From contig NZ_FNHW01000001.1 in assembly GCF_900103485.1 (NCBI RefSeq), positions 2,253,057 through 2,317,056 of the forward strand: 64,000 nt of DNA, written 5' to 3'. Of this stretch, positions 1-8,949 are shown piece after piece; within the stretch, counting starts at the first letter, position 1; each line of letters starts with the position of its first letter. A program made the translations under genes and the position numbers. Source of the DNA: Fictibacillus solisalsi (lineage in GTDB: Bacteria; Bacillota; Bacilli; Bacillales; Fictibacillaceae). The notes under the pieces are model-generated. The model saw only the letters and a list, made by a program, of their open reading frames with translations, was not told the origin of the DNA and made no database searches.

Positions 1-275
1 TTATGAATTGAACTGCCAAGATCCTGCACTGCCGAGAACACAGTGTTCAATGAAGCAGCTTTCGTTTGTACATCTTCTGCCAATTTGTTGGTTTTGTGAA
101 GCAATTGAGCCGTCTCTGATGTAACACCATTCAATTGAGTTTCAAGGCCGTCTACAGTCTTAGCCACGTTATCAAGCGTTACTGTAAGTGATTTGAGCGT
201 ACGTGCCAAGAAGATTACTAGGACGACAAAAGCAAGGGCAATGATGAGTACACTGATGGGTATAAGTATGTTCAT
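1..275 (-). CDS. ytxG: YtxG, DUF948 general-stress protein (3' end cut by window edge)
   Basis: I translated this stretch by hand. It starts at ATG 275 and stays open to the window edge, so the C-terminus is missing. The first ~25 residues form one hydrophobic membrane helix ([18 protein letters not shown]...), followed by a heptad-rich stretch ([20 protein letters not shown]) typical of DUF948 proteins such as B. subtilis YtxG. A strong SD (AGGAGGTG, 286-293) lies 10 nt upstream. In B. subtilis ytxG sits beside murC and heads the stress-induced ytxGHJ operon; ytxH and ytxJ would lie left of this window. Family assignment is from the helix/coiled-coil pattern plus synteny. Confidence 0.8.
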   Translation of the reverse strand, partial: MNILIPISVLIIALAFVVLVIFLARTLKSLTVTLDNVAKTVDGLETQLNGVTSETAQLLHKTNKLAEDVQTKAASLNTVFSAVQDLGSSIH

Positions 276-312
276 GTTTCCACGACACCTCCTGAGTTAG
301 ATGCTTTTAAAA

Positions 313-337
313 TTACCCTATGCCAGTAAAACTAAAC
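313..337 (-). promoter_or_regulatory. Sigma-B-type promoter of ytxG
   Basis: On the minus strand GTTTAG (332-337) and GGGTAA (313-318) are separated by 13 nt, close to the sigma-B consensus GTTTAA-N12-14-GGGTAT. The ytxG start lies about 30 nt downstream of the predicted transcription start. B. subtilis ytxGHJ is known to be sigma-B (and sigma-H) dependent, so position and sequence agree. Confidence 0.6.
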
Positions 338-466
338 ATGTATGCTATATTCTATACTATTTTATGAATTCCTGCTAAGGACAAGGGTTAGAACATTACA
401 AATTATTTAAATTACGTTAAAATAAATACGTTAGGCTTATTCACCATATATAAGGGGGAAATTGCA

Positions 467-1579
467 GTGAGAGATCCACGTATCCAGCAATTGGCTAAAA
501 ACTTAATTACATATTCAGTTAATCTGCAAAAAGGGGAAAAAGTTCTGATTGAAAACTTCGGCTTTCAAAAAGAGCTTGTGAATGCACTCGTTCAGGAAGC
601 TTATGCCGCCGGCGGTTTTCCGTTCGTATTGCTGAAAGACCATTCCGTTATGCGCCAGCAGTACATGAACGCTTCAGAAGAACAGATGAAAATCATTGCC
701 AATCACGAAGGTGACCTGATGGCTCAAATGGATGCCTATATCGGACTTCGTTCAGGCGACAATATTAATGAATTGTCCGATGTTCCGAGTGAACAGATGG
801 CGTTATATGAAAAAACGGTCCTTGCCATGCACCGTGAAATTCGCATCAAGAAAACAAAATGGGTTGTTCTTCGTTATCCGAATGCAGCCATGGCACAGCT
901 TGCCAGCATGAGCACCGAAGCGTTTGAAGATTTCTATTTCCAGGTCTGCAACCTTGACTACAGCAAGATGAATGAAGCCATGAAGTCTCTTGAAGATTTG
1001 ATGAACCGTACAGATAAAGTTCATTTGAAGGGACCAGGAACTGATCTTACCTTCTCCATTAAAGATATCCCTGCTGTACGATGTGCAGGAGAGGCAAACA
1101 TTCCGGATGGTGAAGTATACACAGCCCCTGTCAGAGATTCCGTAAATGGAACCATCACATATAACACACCATCTCCCTATCAGGGCTTTACATTTGAAAA
1201 TGTGTCCTTGACATTTGAAAATGGAAAAATCGTAAACGCAACAGCCAACGATTCCGAACGAATCAACAAAATTTTTGATACCGATGAAGGCTCCCGATAT
1301 ATTGGTGAGTTTGCAATAGGTGTCAACCCTTATATTCAGCACCCGATGAAAGACATTCTGTTTGATGAAAAGATTGACGGAAGCTTCCACTTTACACCGG
1401 GACAGGCGTATGAAGAAGCATACAACGGCAATGAGTCCAACATCCACTGGGATATGGTCATGATTCAGCGCCCGGATTATGGAGGCGGGGAAATCTATTT
1501 TGATGATGTTCTTATCCGTAAAGACGGTCGTTTCGTACTTCCTGAACTTGACGTGCTTAATCCTGAAAACCTTAAATAA
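467..1579 (+). CDS. ampS: M29-family metal-dependent aminopeptidase
   Basis: A 370-residue cytoplasmic aminopeptidase of MEROPS family M29 (AmpS/aminopeptidase T type), which removes N-terminal residues from peptides. The conserved block CAGEANIPDGEVYTAP (around residue 205) carries metal-ligand glutamates. YIGEFAIGVNP (around 280) and the C-terminal HWDMVM, where the HxD pair supplies further ligands, are also present. It starts at GTG 467 with SD AAGGGGGA 7 nt upstream. It is about 40 residues shorter than B. subtilis AmpS, a length also found in the family. It is divergent from ytxG, monocistronic and ends at a strong terminator. Family certain, peptide preference unknown. Confidence 0.85.
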   Translation: MRDPRIQQLAKNLITYSVNLQKGEKVLIENFGFQKELVNALVQEAYAAGGFPFVLLKDHSVMRQQYMNASEEQMKIIANHEGDLMAQMDAYIGLRSGDNINELSDVPSEQMALYEKTVLAMHREIRIKKTKWVVLRYPNAAMAQLASMSTEAFEDFYFQVCNLDYSKMNEAMKSLEDLMNRTDKVHLKGPGTDLTFSIKDIPAVRCAGEANIPDGEVYTAPVRDSVNGTITYNTPSPYQGFTFENVSLTFENGKIVNATANDSERINKIFDTDEGSRYIGEFAIGVNPYIQHPMKDILFDEKIDGSFHFTPGQAYEEAYNGNESNIHWDMVMIQRPDYGGGEIYFDDVLIRKDGRFVLPELDVLNPENLK

Positions 1580-1583
1580 ACCA

Positions 1584-1614
1584 AAAAAACGCCGGCTGCA
1601 TACCGGCGTTTTTT
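1584..1614 (+). terminator. Rho-independent terminator of the M29 aminopeptidase gene
   Basis: A-tract, perfect CGCCGG/CCGGCG stem with a 7-nt loop, then T6, immediately after the stop codon. The flanking A/T tracts extend the stem and make it usable from either strand. Confidence 0.9.
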
Positions 1615-1631
1615 ATCTTTAAGACCTTATT

Positions 1632-1662
1632 GAAAAGGAGACTCATTTTGAGCCTCCTTTTT
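1632..1662 (-). terminator. Terminator of murC
   Basis: On the minus strand, directly after the murC stop, AAAAGGAGGCTC and GAGTCTCCTTTT form a 12-bp stem with one G.U pair, ending in a T-tract. Confidence 0.7.
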
Positions 1663-1667
1663 CGCTT

Positions 1668-2996
1668 CTATCCAATTTGTGTGCTTTTCCCTTGATGACC
1701 TTCCACTGTCTGTTCATATGATTTTTGGAATTTTTGGATATCCCCTGCTCCCATGAACAAAAGAATTCCGTCGTTATGCTGCTCGAGAATACCTACTTCT
1801 TCTTCGCTCAACAGCACCGCATTTGGAATTTGTTCCTGCAGGTCCTTAATGGAAAGACTGCCGGCATTTTCACGTGCCGATCCAAAGATATCGCATAAAT
1901 AAACATAATCAGCTTTTCTTAAGCTCTCCCCGAATTCATGAAGGAACGTTTTCGTCCTTGTGAATGTATGGGGCTGAAAAATAGCGACCACATCGCGATT
2001 TTTATACTTGTATTTTGTCGCTTCAATGGTTGCACTGATTTCGGTTGGATGATGAGCATAGTCATCAATCAACACCTGATCTCCGAATGGCTTTTCAGAG
2101 TATCGCCGTTTAACGCCGCCAAACGTTTTTAAACGGTCGGCAATAACATCCACATCCACATTTTCGTAATGACAAAGAGCGATAACGGCCAAAGCATTAA
2201 GAATGTTGTGTGTTCCGTATCCCGTAATCGTAAACGTATGGTAGAACGTATTTCTTACAAACACATCAAATGTAGTCCCGTTTTCATCGCGATGGATGTT
2301 TGTCGCCTGAAAATCATTATGATCTCCTAGTCCGTAAAAGACGACGGGTACATTTGCATGAATTTGCTGAAGATATTGATCATCACCGCATGCGATGATT
2401 CCTTTTGTAACCTGCATCGCCATTTGCTGAAATGCGCTGATGACATCATCAATATCTTTAAAATAGTCAGGATGATCAAAATCAATATTTGTCATAATTC
2501 CATATGCAGGCTCATAAGAAAGGAAGTGACGGCGATATTCGCATGCTTCAAATACAAAATACTTGCTGTCTGCCATTCCTCGTCCTGTCCCATCTCCGAT
2601 CAGGAACGAAGTCGGCTCTGCTCCGCCAATCACATGGGCAAGCAATCCTGTTGTTGATGTTTTTCCGTGAGAACCTGTCACCGCAACTCCGGTATACTTC
2701 TTCACAAAGTCACCAAGAAAATGATGGTAACGGTAAATCGGCAGGCCGAGTTCACGCGCTGCTACCAGTTCTTCATTGTCATCCGAAAACGCGTTTCCAG
2801 CAATGATGGTCTGGCCCTGTTTAATGTTATTCTTATCAAATGGCAGTATTGTAATCCCGCGCTCGTCTAAAGCCTGCTGGGTAAAGAAATACTTTTCAAC
2901 ATCCGATCCTTGAACTTCATGCTTCATGTCATGAAGTATTTGTGCCAAGGCACTCATCCCCGTACCTTTGATTCCCACAAAGTGATAATGTGTCAT
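1668..2996 (-). CDS. murC: UDP-N-acetylmuramate--L-alanine ligase MurC
   Basis: Cytoplasmic ATP-dependent ligase that adds L-alanine to UDP-N-acetylmuramate, the first amino acid of the peptidoglycan stem peptide. The N-terminal Rossmann motif is [13 protein letters not shown]. The ATP-binding P-loop [10 protein letters not shown] lies near residue 112, and the central and C-terminal ligase motifs [10 protein letters not shown] and QPHTFTRT are present. The start at ATG 2996 is set by SD GGAGGTC and by the family N-terminus [11 protein letters not shown]; the frame is open further upstream but that part has no family match. Length 442 residues, normal for Bacillus. The position between sftA and ytxG is the B. 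subtilis order, here interrupted by a nicotinate phosphoribosyltransferase gene. Confidence 0.95.
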   Translation of the reverse strand: MTHYHFVGIKGTGMSALAQILHDMKHEVQGSDVEKYFFTQQALDERGITILPFDKNNIKQGQTIIAGNAFSDDNEELVAARELGLPIYRYHHFLGDFVKKYTGVAVTGSHGKTSTTGLLAHVIGGAEPTSFLIGDGTGRGMADSKYFVFEACEYRRHFLSYEPAYGIMTNIDFDHPDYFKDIDDVISAFQQMAMQVTKGIIACGDDQYLQQIHANVPVVFYGLGDHNDFQATNIHRDENGTTFDVFVRNTFYHTFTITGYGTHNILNALAVIALCHYENVDVDVIADRLKTFGGVKRRYSEKPFGDQVLIDDYAHHPTEISATIEATKYKYKNRDVVAIFQPHTFTRTKTFLHEFGESLRKADYVYLCDIFGSARENAGSLSIKDLQEQIPNAVLLSEEEVGILEQHNDGILLFMGAGDIQKFQKSYEQTVEGHQGKSTQIG

Positions 2997-3191
2997 GTAA
3001 AGACCTCCACAATCAAAAACCTTCTCAAGAATCACCTTTTTAGGCAACCCACTTTTCAAGGCCTATTTTCTGTTAGTATATGCATGCTGCGATAGAGTGA
3101 TATTCATCGAGCAAGCTGCACCGACTCATTTTTCCATTATAGCAAAAAATGAAGTCTAACTCCATTACTTCGGTTAACGACTATTCTACTT

Positions 3192-4289
3192 TTATTCTAC
3201 TTTTTCGAGACGTGCATTCGGTCTGAAAACCCGTCCCGCTTTGGCTTGATGCTTTCCGTTCATCATTACATTGTCTCCGGTAAACCCGATGTTAATTTTA
3301 AGAAGATTGCTGCCTACTCCGTAAATATCAACAGGTACACCGCGTTTTTCGTAATCAGTGATCCGCTCCTCGGTAAAACCGCCGCTGACGACGATTTTCA
3401 CATGCCCAAACCCTTCCTGGTCGAGAGCTTTGCGCAGCGCAAAAATAAGTTCCGGATTCGCACCACGCGGATCGAAACTGCCGAGCACCTCTGGATTACG
3501 GAAGAAGTATTGGTCAACCATCGTCCTTGAGGTATCCACTCTGACTCCTTTTAATACATCTCCAAATTCTCTCGAAACTTTAAGGGCATCGGTAATGGCG
3601 TCATTATTGTAATCCACCAATGCCATCAGTTCATCTTCAGGATACGTTTCATGATACGCTCTCGTCGCTTCAACAATGTCTCCATTAAACATCTGGAGCA
3701 AGGCGTGCGGCATCGTTCCCATCCCCTGTTTGCCCCACCATTCATTCATCGCATGGGTGGCCTGTGCCGTAGAGCCGCCGATATAAGCCGCATAACCATC
3801 ACCTGCCTGCTGGGCAAAGTGATCGTCCCGGTCCCCCATAAAGATGACCGGCTTTTGGACACCTGAAATACTCGCTGCTTTAACAACATTATAAACATTC
3901 GTTGCCACTGACGTTCTTCTGGCCAAAATGCCATCCAGCATTCCTTCCAAAAAGCCAAAATTTTGATAAGGGCCTTTAATGGTAAAGACAGTTTCAAATG
4001 GAGAGATCTTGTCTCCATCTTTCAACGAGTGAATCTCCAGATCGTCTGCATTTTTAGCAAATGTCTTAATTAAGGCAATTGCTTCGTCTGTTCCGCAAAG
4101 AACGGCATCGTTTTTTTGAAAAAATTGCATGGTTACTATATTATCAGGTTTGAATTTTTTTACGATCTCGCATGTTTTCAGGAAATAAACAGCTGAAAAC
4201 CAGCCGTCACCTGCCCTTTCATCAAATTTGAATGTTTGATTGGTCAAGCGTTTGATTTTACCCTGCAGCTTTAATTCTATTTCTTTCAT
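3192..4289 (-). CDS. Nicotinate phosphoribosyltransferase
   Basis: A 365-residue cytoplasmic enzyme of the nicotinate/quinolinate phosphoribosyltransferase family. It converts nicotinate and PRPP to nicotinate mononucleotide in NAD salvage. Visible features are the N-terminal FKFDERAGDGWFSAVYF, the central FMGDRDDHFAQQAGDGYAAY and HAMNEWWGKQGMGTMPHALLQ, and the phosphate-loop-like VSGGFTEERI with GVGSNL near residue 330. It belongs to the shorter clade, distinct from the ~490-residue B. subtilis PncB. SD GAGGAG precedes ATG 4289. It is separated from sftA by the sftA terminator, so it probably has its own promoter in 4290-4430. Inserted relative to the B. subtilis order. Confidence 0.85.
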   Translation of the reverse strand: MKEIELKLQGKIKRLTNQTFKFDERAGDGWFSAVYFLKTCEIVKKFKPDNIVTMQFFQKNDAVLCGTDEAIALIKTFAKNADDLEIHSLKDGDKISPFETVFTIKGPYQNFGFLEGMLDGILARRTSVATNVYNVVKAASISGVQKPVIFMGDRDDHFAQQAGDGYAAYIGGSTAQATHAMNEWWGKQGMGTMPHALLQMFNGDIVEATRAYHETYPEDELMALVDYNNDAITDALKVSREFGDVLKGVRVDTSRTMVDQYFFRNPEVLGSFDPRGANPELIFALRKALDQEGFGHVKIVVSGGFTEERITDYEKRGVPVDIYGVGSNLLKINIGFTGDNVMMNGKHQAKAGRVFRPNARLEKVE

Positions 4290-4443
4290 ATAAACTCCTC
4301 ATCACCTGGTCAAGAAATTCATGGATTCTTTCTGTCTTTTAAAATGGGCATTTCGAACTCATCCCTAACTATCATATAGAAGTACACCTCAGAACACAAG
4401 AGAAAGTGGACAAGCAGGCATTTCAAGGACTTCCCCACAAAAA

Positions 4444-4487
4444 AGACGGCCCATTGCCTGTCTCCATGGACAGGCAATGGGCCGTCT
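4444..4487 (-). terminator. Strong terminator of sftA
   Basis: A perfect 19-bp inverted repeat (4444-4462 with 4469-4487, 6-nt loop) followed on the minus strand by a T6 run (4438-4443), 9 nt after the sftA stop. Confidence 0.9.
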
Positions 4488-4495
4488 AATTCATT

Positions 4496-7327
4496 TTATA
4501 CTTCCGCTTCGCTATAAAGCTTGCTTTGGAATTCTTCGTTGGTCATGAGAACTGTACGGGGCTTTGAGCCCATGGCTTCGGAAACTAGACCGAATGCCTC
4601 CATCATCTCTACAAGGCGTGCAGCACGGTTGTAACCAACCCTGAAGCGTCTTTGGATGCTTGAGGAAGAAGCGGCGCCCATATCGAGTACATAATAGCAA
4701 GCTTCTTCAAACAGATCATCTTCTTGCTCGACCGTTTGATTAGACTGGATCAATTCCTCTCTGCTAAATAAATAATTGGTTGAATGCTGTTCTTTTACAA
4801 ACGCAGTAACCCGTTCGATTTCATCATCCGATACAAAATTACCCTGAATACGGACCGCCTTGCTTGATCCATTTTCAAGAAACAGCATATCGCCTCTGCC
4901 GAGCAGACGTTCCGCACCGCTCATGTCGATAATGGTACGGGAGTCGACCGCAGATGAAACAGCAAAGGCAGTCCTTGTCGGGATGTTCGCTTTAATCAGA
5001 CCAGTTATAACGTCCACGGAAGGCCGCTGGGTTGCCACCAGCAAATGAATTCCACATGCTCTCGCTTTTTGAGCAATCCGGCAAATCGCTTCTTCCACGT
5101 CCTGTGGTGACACCATCATCAGGTCTGCAAGTTCGTCAATGACTACGACGATATATGGCATTTTGTTGGCATACAATTGTTCGCGTTTCATTTTGTCGTT
5201 AAACCGTTTTATGTCACGCACGCCATGTCTTGCAAAGGCTTCATACCTTCTCTCCATTTCCTCTACCGTCCATTTCAAAGCCGTGGTCGCTTCCTTTGGA
5301 TCGGTAATGACCGGTGTAACCAAATGAGGAATGGCATTGTACGGAGCCAATTCCACCATTTTCGGATCCACAAGCAGCAGGCGTACATCATCCGGCGATG
5401 CTTTGTACATCAATGAAACGAGAATGGAATTGATACACACGCTTTTTCCAGATCCTGTGGCTCCTGCGATCAACCCATGAGGCATTTTTTGAAGGTCGGT
5501 CACAATCGGATCACCGGATAAATCCAATCCCAGCGCAACAGTAAGTGGTGAACTGCTGTTGCGGAATTCCTCGCTTTGCAGGATTTCCCTTAAGAAAACA
5601 GGCTGGCTGTATCGGTTGGGCACTTCAATGCCAATCGTATTTTTTCCCGGGATTGGCGCTTCAATTCGTATGTCCTTTGCCGATAAACTCAACTTAATAT
5701 CGTCGCTTAGATTGGTTATCTTATTAACTTTAACACCAGGTGCGGGTTGCACTTCGAGACGGGTAACCGACGGCCCTTTTGTCATGTTGACTACTTTGGC
5801 ATTCACATTAAAGTTATCAAGAGTCAGCTGAAGCAGATCTCTTTGCTCTTCCATCCAAAAACTGTCGTCCTCCTCCTGTATCGGGGGATTCTGCAGTAAC
5901 TCGAGCGGCGGAAATGAGAGATCAGCGTCTTCTGCCGGAATTGGAGCAACCGTGCTCCCTGTTGCTTTTGATTCCACAGGTGCTGGTGTTTTTTTCTCAG
6001 CTGGATGATTGGCAGTACGATTCCGGTCTTTCTTGAGCATCAGAACATTAAACGGAATATAGGTTCCTCCAGGTTTTTTCTCAGGCTCCCGGCGGGTAAC
6101 CTCTTCTTCTTTTAATGATGGTCCCTTTGCAGGCTCTGCCGCTAGGTTTGCACCTTCCTGATCGTTTCTGATACGATTCGCGAATGCAGGCGCTCCCTCT
6201 TCTTCCGGCTCCAAAGCTGTTGCTTCTTCAACTGCTTCACCGTTTAGCCCGATTTGTTCGTCTTCAGCTTCTTTAAGGTCCATCCTTTCAGGCGGAAGCT
6301 CAAAAATCATTTCATCTTCTTGCACGTCATCAGAAACAGGCTCAATTCTGCGTTCTTCAAATGGTTCAGCTGGCGGTTCTGGTTGCGGTTCCGGCAGCAA
6401 TTCTGTTTGTGCGGGTTCAATGGTTTCTTTTCTGAATTCATCAATAAGGAGCACAGGCTCCTTCTCCATTTGGGGAACAGACTCCGCAATGAGATCTTCA
6501 TTTTTTTCTTCCGTTACAGGCATGTTCCTGACTTCTTCTTCACTCAGAATGACAGGTTCTTTGCTTGATACAGGTTCTGTTAGCAGTTCTTCCATCAAAG
6601 CCGGATCCGGCATCTTCTGTTTCTGAATTTCGGATAGCTTCCATAATCCAGGGTTGATAATCGTATCTGGTTTCCGTTCACCATAACCATAAATCGGCGA
6701 CGGGACCTCAGAAGGCATGAAGCTGCCCTTTGGACGTTCCTCCGTTGTCTTTGAGGGATTTGGTCCATTTTTGTTACGGCCGCTAAATCCATAAACCGGA
6801 GATGGAATTTCCGAAGGCCGAAACTTGCTGTTGGATTCTTGCTCCCTATACCGGTTTTCACCAGCTTGTCCAGACTCAACACGATGGGTTCCGTTTCTGC
6901 TTCCAAACCCATATATGGGTGACGGGATTTCGGAAGGCTTAAATGGTTGTGTTTTCTCTTCTTTTAGGGGTGGCTGTGACAGATCTTCCTTGGCCGGAGT
7001 CTCTTTCTGCCGTTCCCTGGAGTATTTTATTGCCTCCTGTCCTTCTCTATCCGCTTGCTTTTTCGTATAGCTTTGTTTTCTTGCCGGTGTATGTCTTCCA
7101 ATCTCTTCTTGATCATCAATCAACGGGAATCGAAATTTCCCTTCTGCCGGATAGCGGCTGACCATTCTGGCTGCAGAGCTGTTTTGATGGTTCTGAAACC
7201 GGCCGACTGTACGTTTTTTTACGGGTTCTGTTTTCTCATCCTTATGTAGGGCTGGATCTATTGTTTCTTCTGTCTCAGAAGGTTCATCATCAAACATTAA
7301 ATTCATTAATTTTTTAAACCACGACAT
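4496..7327 (-). CDS. sftA: DNA translocase SftA (FtsK/SpoIIIE family)
   Basis: A 943-residue soluble septum-associated DNA pump that clears chromosome ends from the closing division septum. There is no N-terminal membrane domain, which separates it from SpoIIIE. After MSWFKKLMNLMF comes a long, acidic, Pro/Glu-rich, probably disordered linker (to about residue 490). The FtsK motor follows, with Walker A GATGSGKS (~619-626) and Walker B VVVIDELADL (~725). A winged-helix gamma domain (~869-935, SSIQRRFRVGYNRAARLVE) reads polarity sequences. ATG 7327 is preferred over upstream starts because of SD AGAAGGTG and the family N-terminus. The linker carries three copies of a PSEIPSPIYG-type motif. In B. 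subtilis ytpR lies between this gene and ytpQ; it is absent here. Confidence 0.93.
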   Translation of the reverse strand: MSWFKKLMNLMFDDEPSETEETIDPALHKDEKTEPVKKRTVGRFQNHQNSSAARMVSRYPAEGKFRFPLIDDQEEIGRHTPARKQSYTKKQADREGQEAIKYSRERQKETPAKEDLSQPPLKEEKTQPFKPSEIPSPIYGFGSRNGTHRVESGQAGENRYREQESNSKFRPSEIPSPVYGFSGRNKNGPNPSKTTEERPKGSFMPSEVPSPIYGYGERKPDTIINPGLWKLSEIQKQKMPDPALMEELLTEPVSSKEPVILSEEEVRNMPVTEEKNEDLIAESVPQMEKEPVLLIDEFRKETIEPAQTELLPEPQPEPPAEPFEERRIEPVSDDVQEDEMIFELPPERMDLKEAEDEQIGLNGEAVEEATALEPEEEGAPAFANRIRNDQEGANLAAEPAKGPSLKEEEVTRREPEKKPGGTYIPFNVLMLKKDRNRTANHPAEKKTPAPVESKATGSTVAPIPAEDADLSFPPLELLQNPPIQEEDDSFWMEEQRDLLQLTLDNFNVNAKVVNMTKGPSVTRLEVQPAPGVKVNKITNLSDDIKLSLSAKDIRIEAPIPGKNTIGIEVPNRYSQPVFLREILQSEEFRNSSSPLTVALGLDLSGDPIVTDLQKMPHGLIAGATGSGKSVCINSILVSLMYKASPDDVRLLLVDPKMVELAPYNAIPHLVTPVITDPKEATTALKWTVEEMERRYEAFARHGVRDIKRFNDKMKREQLYANKMPYIVVVIDELADLMMVSPQDVEEAICRIAQKARACGIHLLVATQRPSVDVITGLIKANIPTRTAFAVSSAVDSRTIIDMSGAERLLGRGDMLFLENGSSKAVRIQGNFVSDDEIERVTAFVKEQHSTNYLFSREELIQSNQTVEQEDDLFEEACYYVLDMGAASSSSIQRRFRVGYNRAARLVEMMEAFGLVSEAMGSKPRTVLMTNEEFQSKLYSEAEV
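6675..6945 (-). repeat. Three-copy PSEIPSPIYG-type motif in the SftA linker
   Basis: Three near-identical peptide blocks are encoded at about residues 129-144 (KPSEIPSPIYGFGSRN), 173-188 (RPSEIPSPVYGFSGRN) and 203-218 (MPSEVPSPIYGYGERK). The intervening linker is not conserved between copies. Such repeats in a disordered linker usually serve as docking sites. Confidence 0.8.
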
Positions 7328-7424
7328 TGCTTCACCTTCTTTTTCTCTGGGTCTGTCTTTATATTGTAGCGGAATTCGGGCCATACTTTAAGAAAAATTT
7401 GCCACCGAAAGTAAAAAATATAAA

Positions 7425-7448
7425 AACCACTAGATTGCTCTAGCGGTT
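7425..7448 (-). terminator. Terminator downstream of ytpQ
   Basis: AACCGCTAGA/TCTAGTGGTT stem with one mismatch, a 4-nt loop and a T5 run on the minus strand. It lies 155 nt after the ytpQ stop. The spacer 7449-7602 contains no ORF with a convincing start or SD. Confidence 0.65.
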
Positions 7449-7602
7449 ATGAAAACATAAGCTCATTTCTGGTATCCAAACAGCTTCATTGGCAAATATC
7501 ACGAAGGGGACAGCACCGACATGCCCTATCATAAAAATTCGGTCCATCAATGGCTTTTATGACTTTTTTCACCACTTTTTTACCAACAATTTCATGATTT
7601 TT

Positions 7603-8406
7603 TTATGTTTCGTCCACCGGCTTGTTTTTCGCCAGAATAAAGATGGGTTCAAGCTCTCCTTTTTCATATAAAAACGGTAATGCAGTTACAGGAACTCGGC
7701 CGTTCATGAAAAATTGCATCGCCATCTGGGCCAAAATGTCATAGCCCTGGTTATTGCGGATATCTGCCAAAATAAGAACATCCTGATGCGGAATGGCAAC
7801 TGCGAGTGTACCTGATGCTTCCTGTTCCATTCGATCCAGCAGAGAGGCATTCAATATTCTGCTCGCATCATACCCGTCATTATGATTGATAAAGTAAAAG
7901 GTGTTGCCCGCCACCTCATCTTTTTTCATCGAGGTGTCCAGAGATCTCACATTAAAACGGGCCACTTCCTTCAGCTTCTCCCTCGTTATGTTCATTTCTT
8001 CCAGCATCGTTTCATTGATTAGCCGGTAGGTATTTCCAAGATCCACCGCATAAAAGACTGTCGTTTCTGCCGTATGCTCCTCGTTAATCAGGGCATCTCC
8101 CTCGGGTGACTCCTTTGGAAAAGAGGTGGAACGGATGACTGGGAAAATTTGATTCTCTGCTTTATTGGCAGGCGTTTCTTCAATTGCCTTCAGTGCTTCT
8201 TCGACATGGTAGACAAGTTCATCCAAAAACGCATCCTTCTTTTTATCCCATTCCACCGTTAATCCTGATAAAGAAAGGGTAATTCCCTTTCTAATGTCCT
8301 TATGTTCAATTCTAAGCTGTTCATTTTCCCGGTCATAGGACAGATCCCATTCCGGACGTTTCAGCCGGTCCTCGAGCACCTTTTTCAGCTTCAGACTTGT
8401 ACTCAT
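7603..8406 (-). CDS. ytpQ: YtpQ, DUF1444 protein
   Basis: A 267-residue cytoplasmic protein of the DUF1444 family, same length as B. subtilis YtpQ. It has no known enzymatic motif. It is predicted alpha/beta with a charged N-terminal third (KLKKVLEDRLKRPEWDLSYD), a central IFPVIRSTSFP segment and a conserved HQDVLILADIRNNQGYDI stretch near the C-terminus. SD GGAGGGA lies 7 nt before ATG 8406. It follows queF's terminator, so it is probably transcribed alone rather than with ytpP as in B. subtilis. Function unknown. Confidence 0.85.
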   Translation of the reverse strand: MSTSLKLKKVLEDRLKRPEWDLSYDRENEQLRIEHKDIRKGITLSLSGLTVEWDKKKDAFLDELVYHVEEALKAIEETPANKAENQIFPVIRSTSFPKESPEGDALINEEHTAETTVFYAVDLGNTYRLINETMLEEMNITREKLKEVARFNVRSLDTSMKKDEVAGNTFYFINHNDGYDASRILNASLLDRMEQEASGTLAVAIPHQDVLILADIRNNQGYDILAQMAMQFFMNGRVPVTALPFLYEKGELEPIFILAKNKPVDET

Positions 8407-8434
8407 TCGAAAATCCCTCCATTAATAAAAGCAT

Positions 8435-8461
8435 AAAAAACCTCCTGGACGGAGGTTTTTT
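8435..8461 (-). terminator. Terminator of queF
   Basis: Perfect AAAAAACCTCC/GGAGGTTTTTT stem with a 5-nt loop immediately after the queF stop. It sits just upstream of the ytpQ SD. Confidence 0.85.
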
Positions 8462-8463
8462 TA

Positions 8464-8880
8464 TTAGTCTTGTTTGTATTCCACAACCACTTCTGTACCC
8501 AACCCTCCGCGAGCGTTCCAGGTTGCGACAATTTTAAGATACTTCGGTTTAAGAAGATCAACGAGATCTTCCTTGATTTTGTTGGTTGCGTGTTCCTGAT
8601 AAATTCCTACGTTGCGGTAAGAGGTCAAATAGTATTTTAATGACTTCATTTCAACCAGGTCTTCGTTTGGAATATAGCTGATGATAATATCCGCGAAATC
8701 AGGAAGACCTGACCATGGACAAACAGAGGTGAATTCTGTTGTAGGGATGGTAACCAATGTATCCTTACCCACATACTCGTAAGGAATAGTTTCAAGAATA
8801 TCTACCAAAATAACACTTTCATCTTCTATATCAAAACGAATTCCTTCGTATTTCTGATGATTTACTTCTACCTTTGCCAT
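8464..8880 (-). CDS. queF: QueF-family 7-cyano-7-deazaguanine reductase, short form
   Basis: NADPH-dependent nitrile reductase that converts preQ0 to preQ1 in queuosine synthesis. The T-fold family motif TEFTSVCPWSGLPDF contains the nucleophilic Cys (in VCPW) and the general-acid Asp seven residues later. KSLKYYLTSYRN and QEHATNKI supply the substrate-binding Glu. At 138 residues it is shorter than the ~165-residue B. subtilis enzyme. It lacks the C-terminal KPGTKYE tail and reads VCPWSGLPDF/YQEH where B. subtilis has LCPKTGQPDF/FHED. This resembles a short subtype I associate with other phyla. It is not in queDEC; it lies 69 nt after ytpP. No second preQ1 leader is visible before it. Confidence 0.82.
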   Translation of the reverse strand: MAKVEVNHQKYEGIRFDIEDESVILVDILETIPYEYVGKDTLVTIPTTEFTSVCPWSGLPDFADIIISYIPNEDLVEMKSLKYYLTSYRNVGIYQEHATNKIKEDLVDLLKPKYLKIVATWNARGGLGTEVVVEYKQD

Positions 8881-8949
8881 TGCTAACGCCCTTTCTTAAT
8901 ATGATGCTCGACGTTTTCACGTACTATTTATGAGTTTAACATATTTCTT

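Noticed and set aside
803-1447. Long minus-strand frame (214 codons) opposite the M29 aminopeptidase gene
   Set aside because: No SD, no family resemblance, and cysteine/phenylalanine-rich composition typical of an antisense shadow of a real gene.
7449-7602. 30-codon open stretch on the minus strand as a ytpR remnant
   Set aside because: Translation shows no similarity to the conserved tRNA-binding motifs of YtpR and has no start codon with SD.
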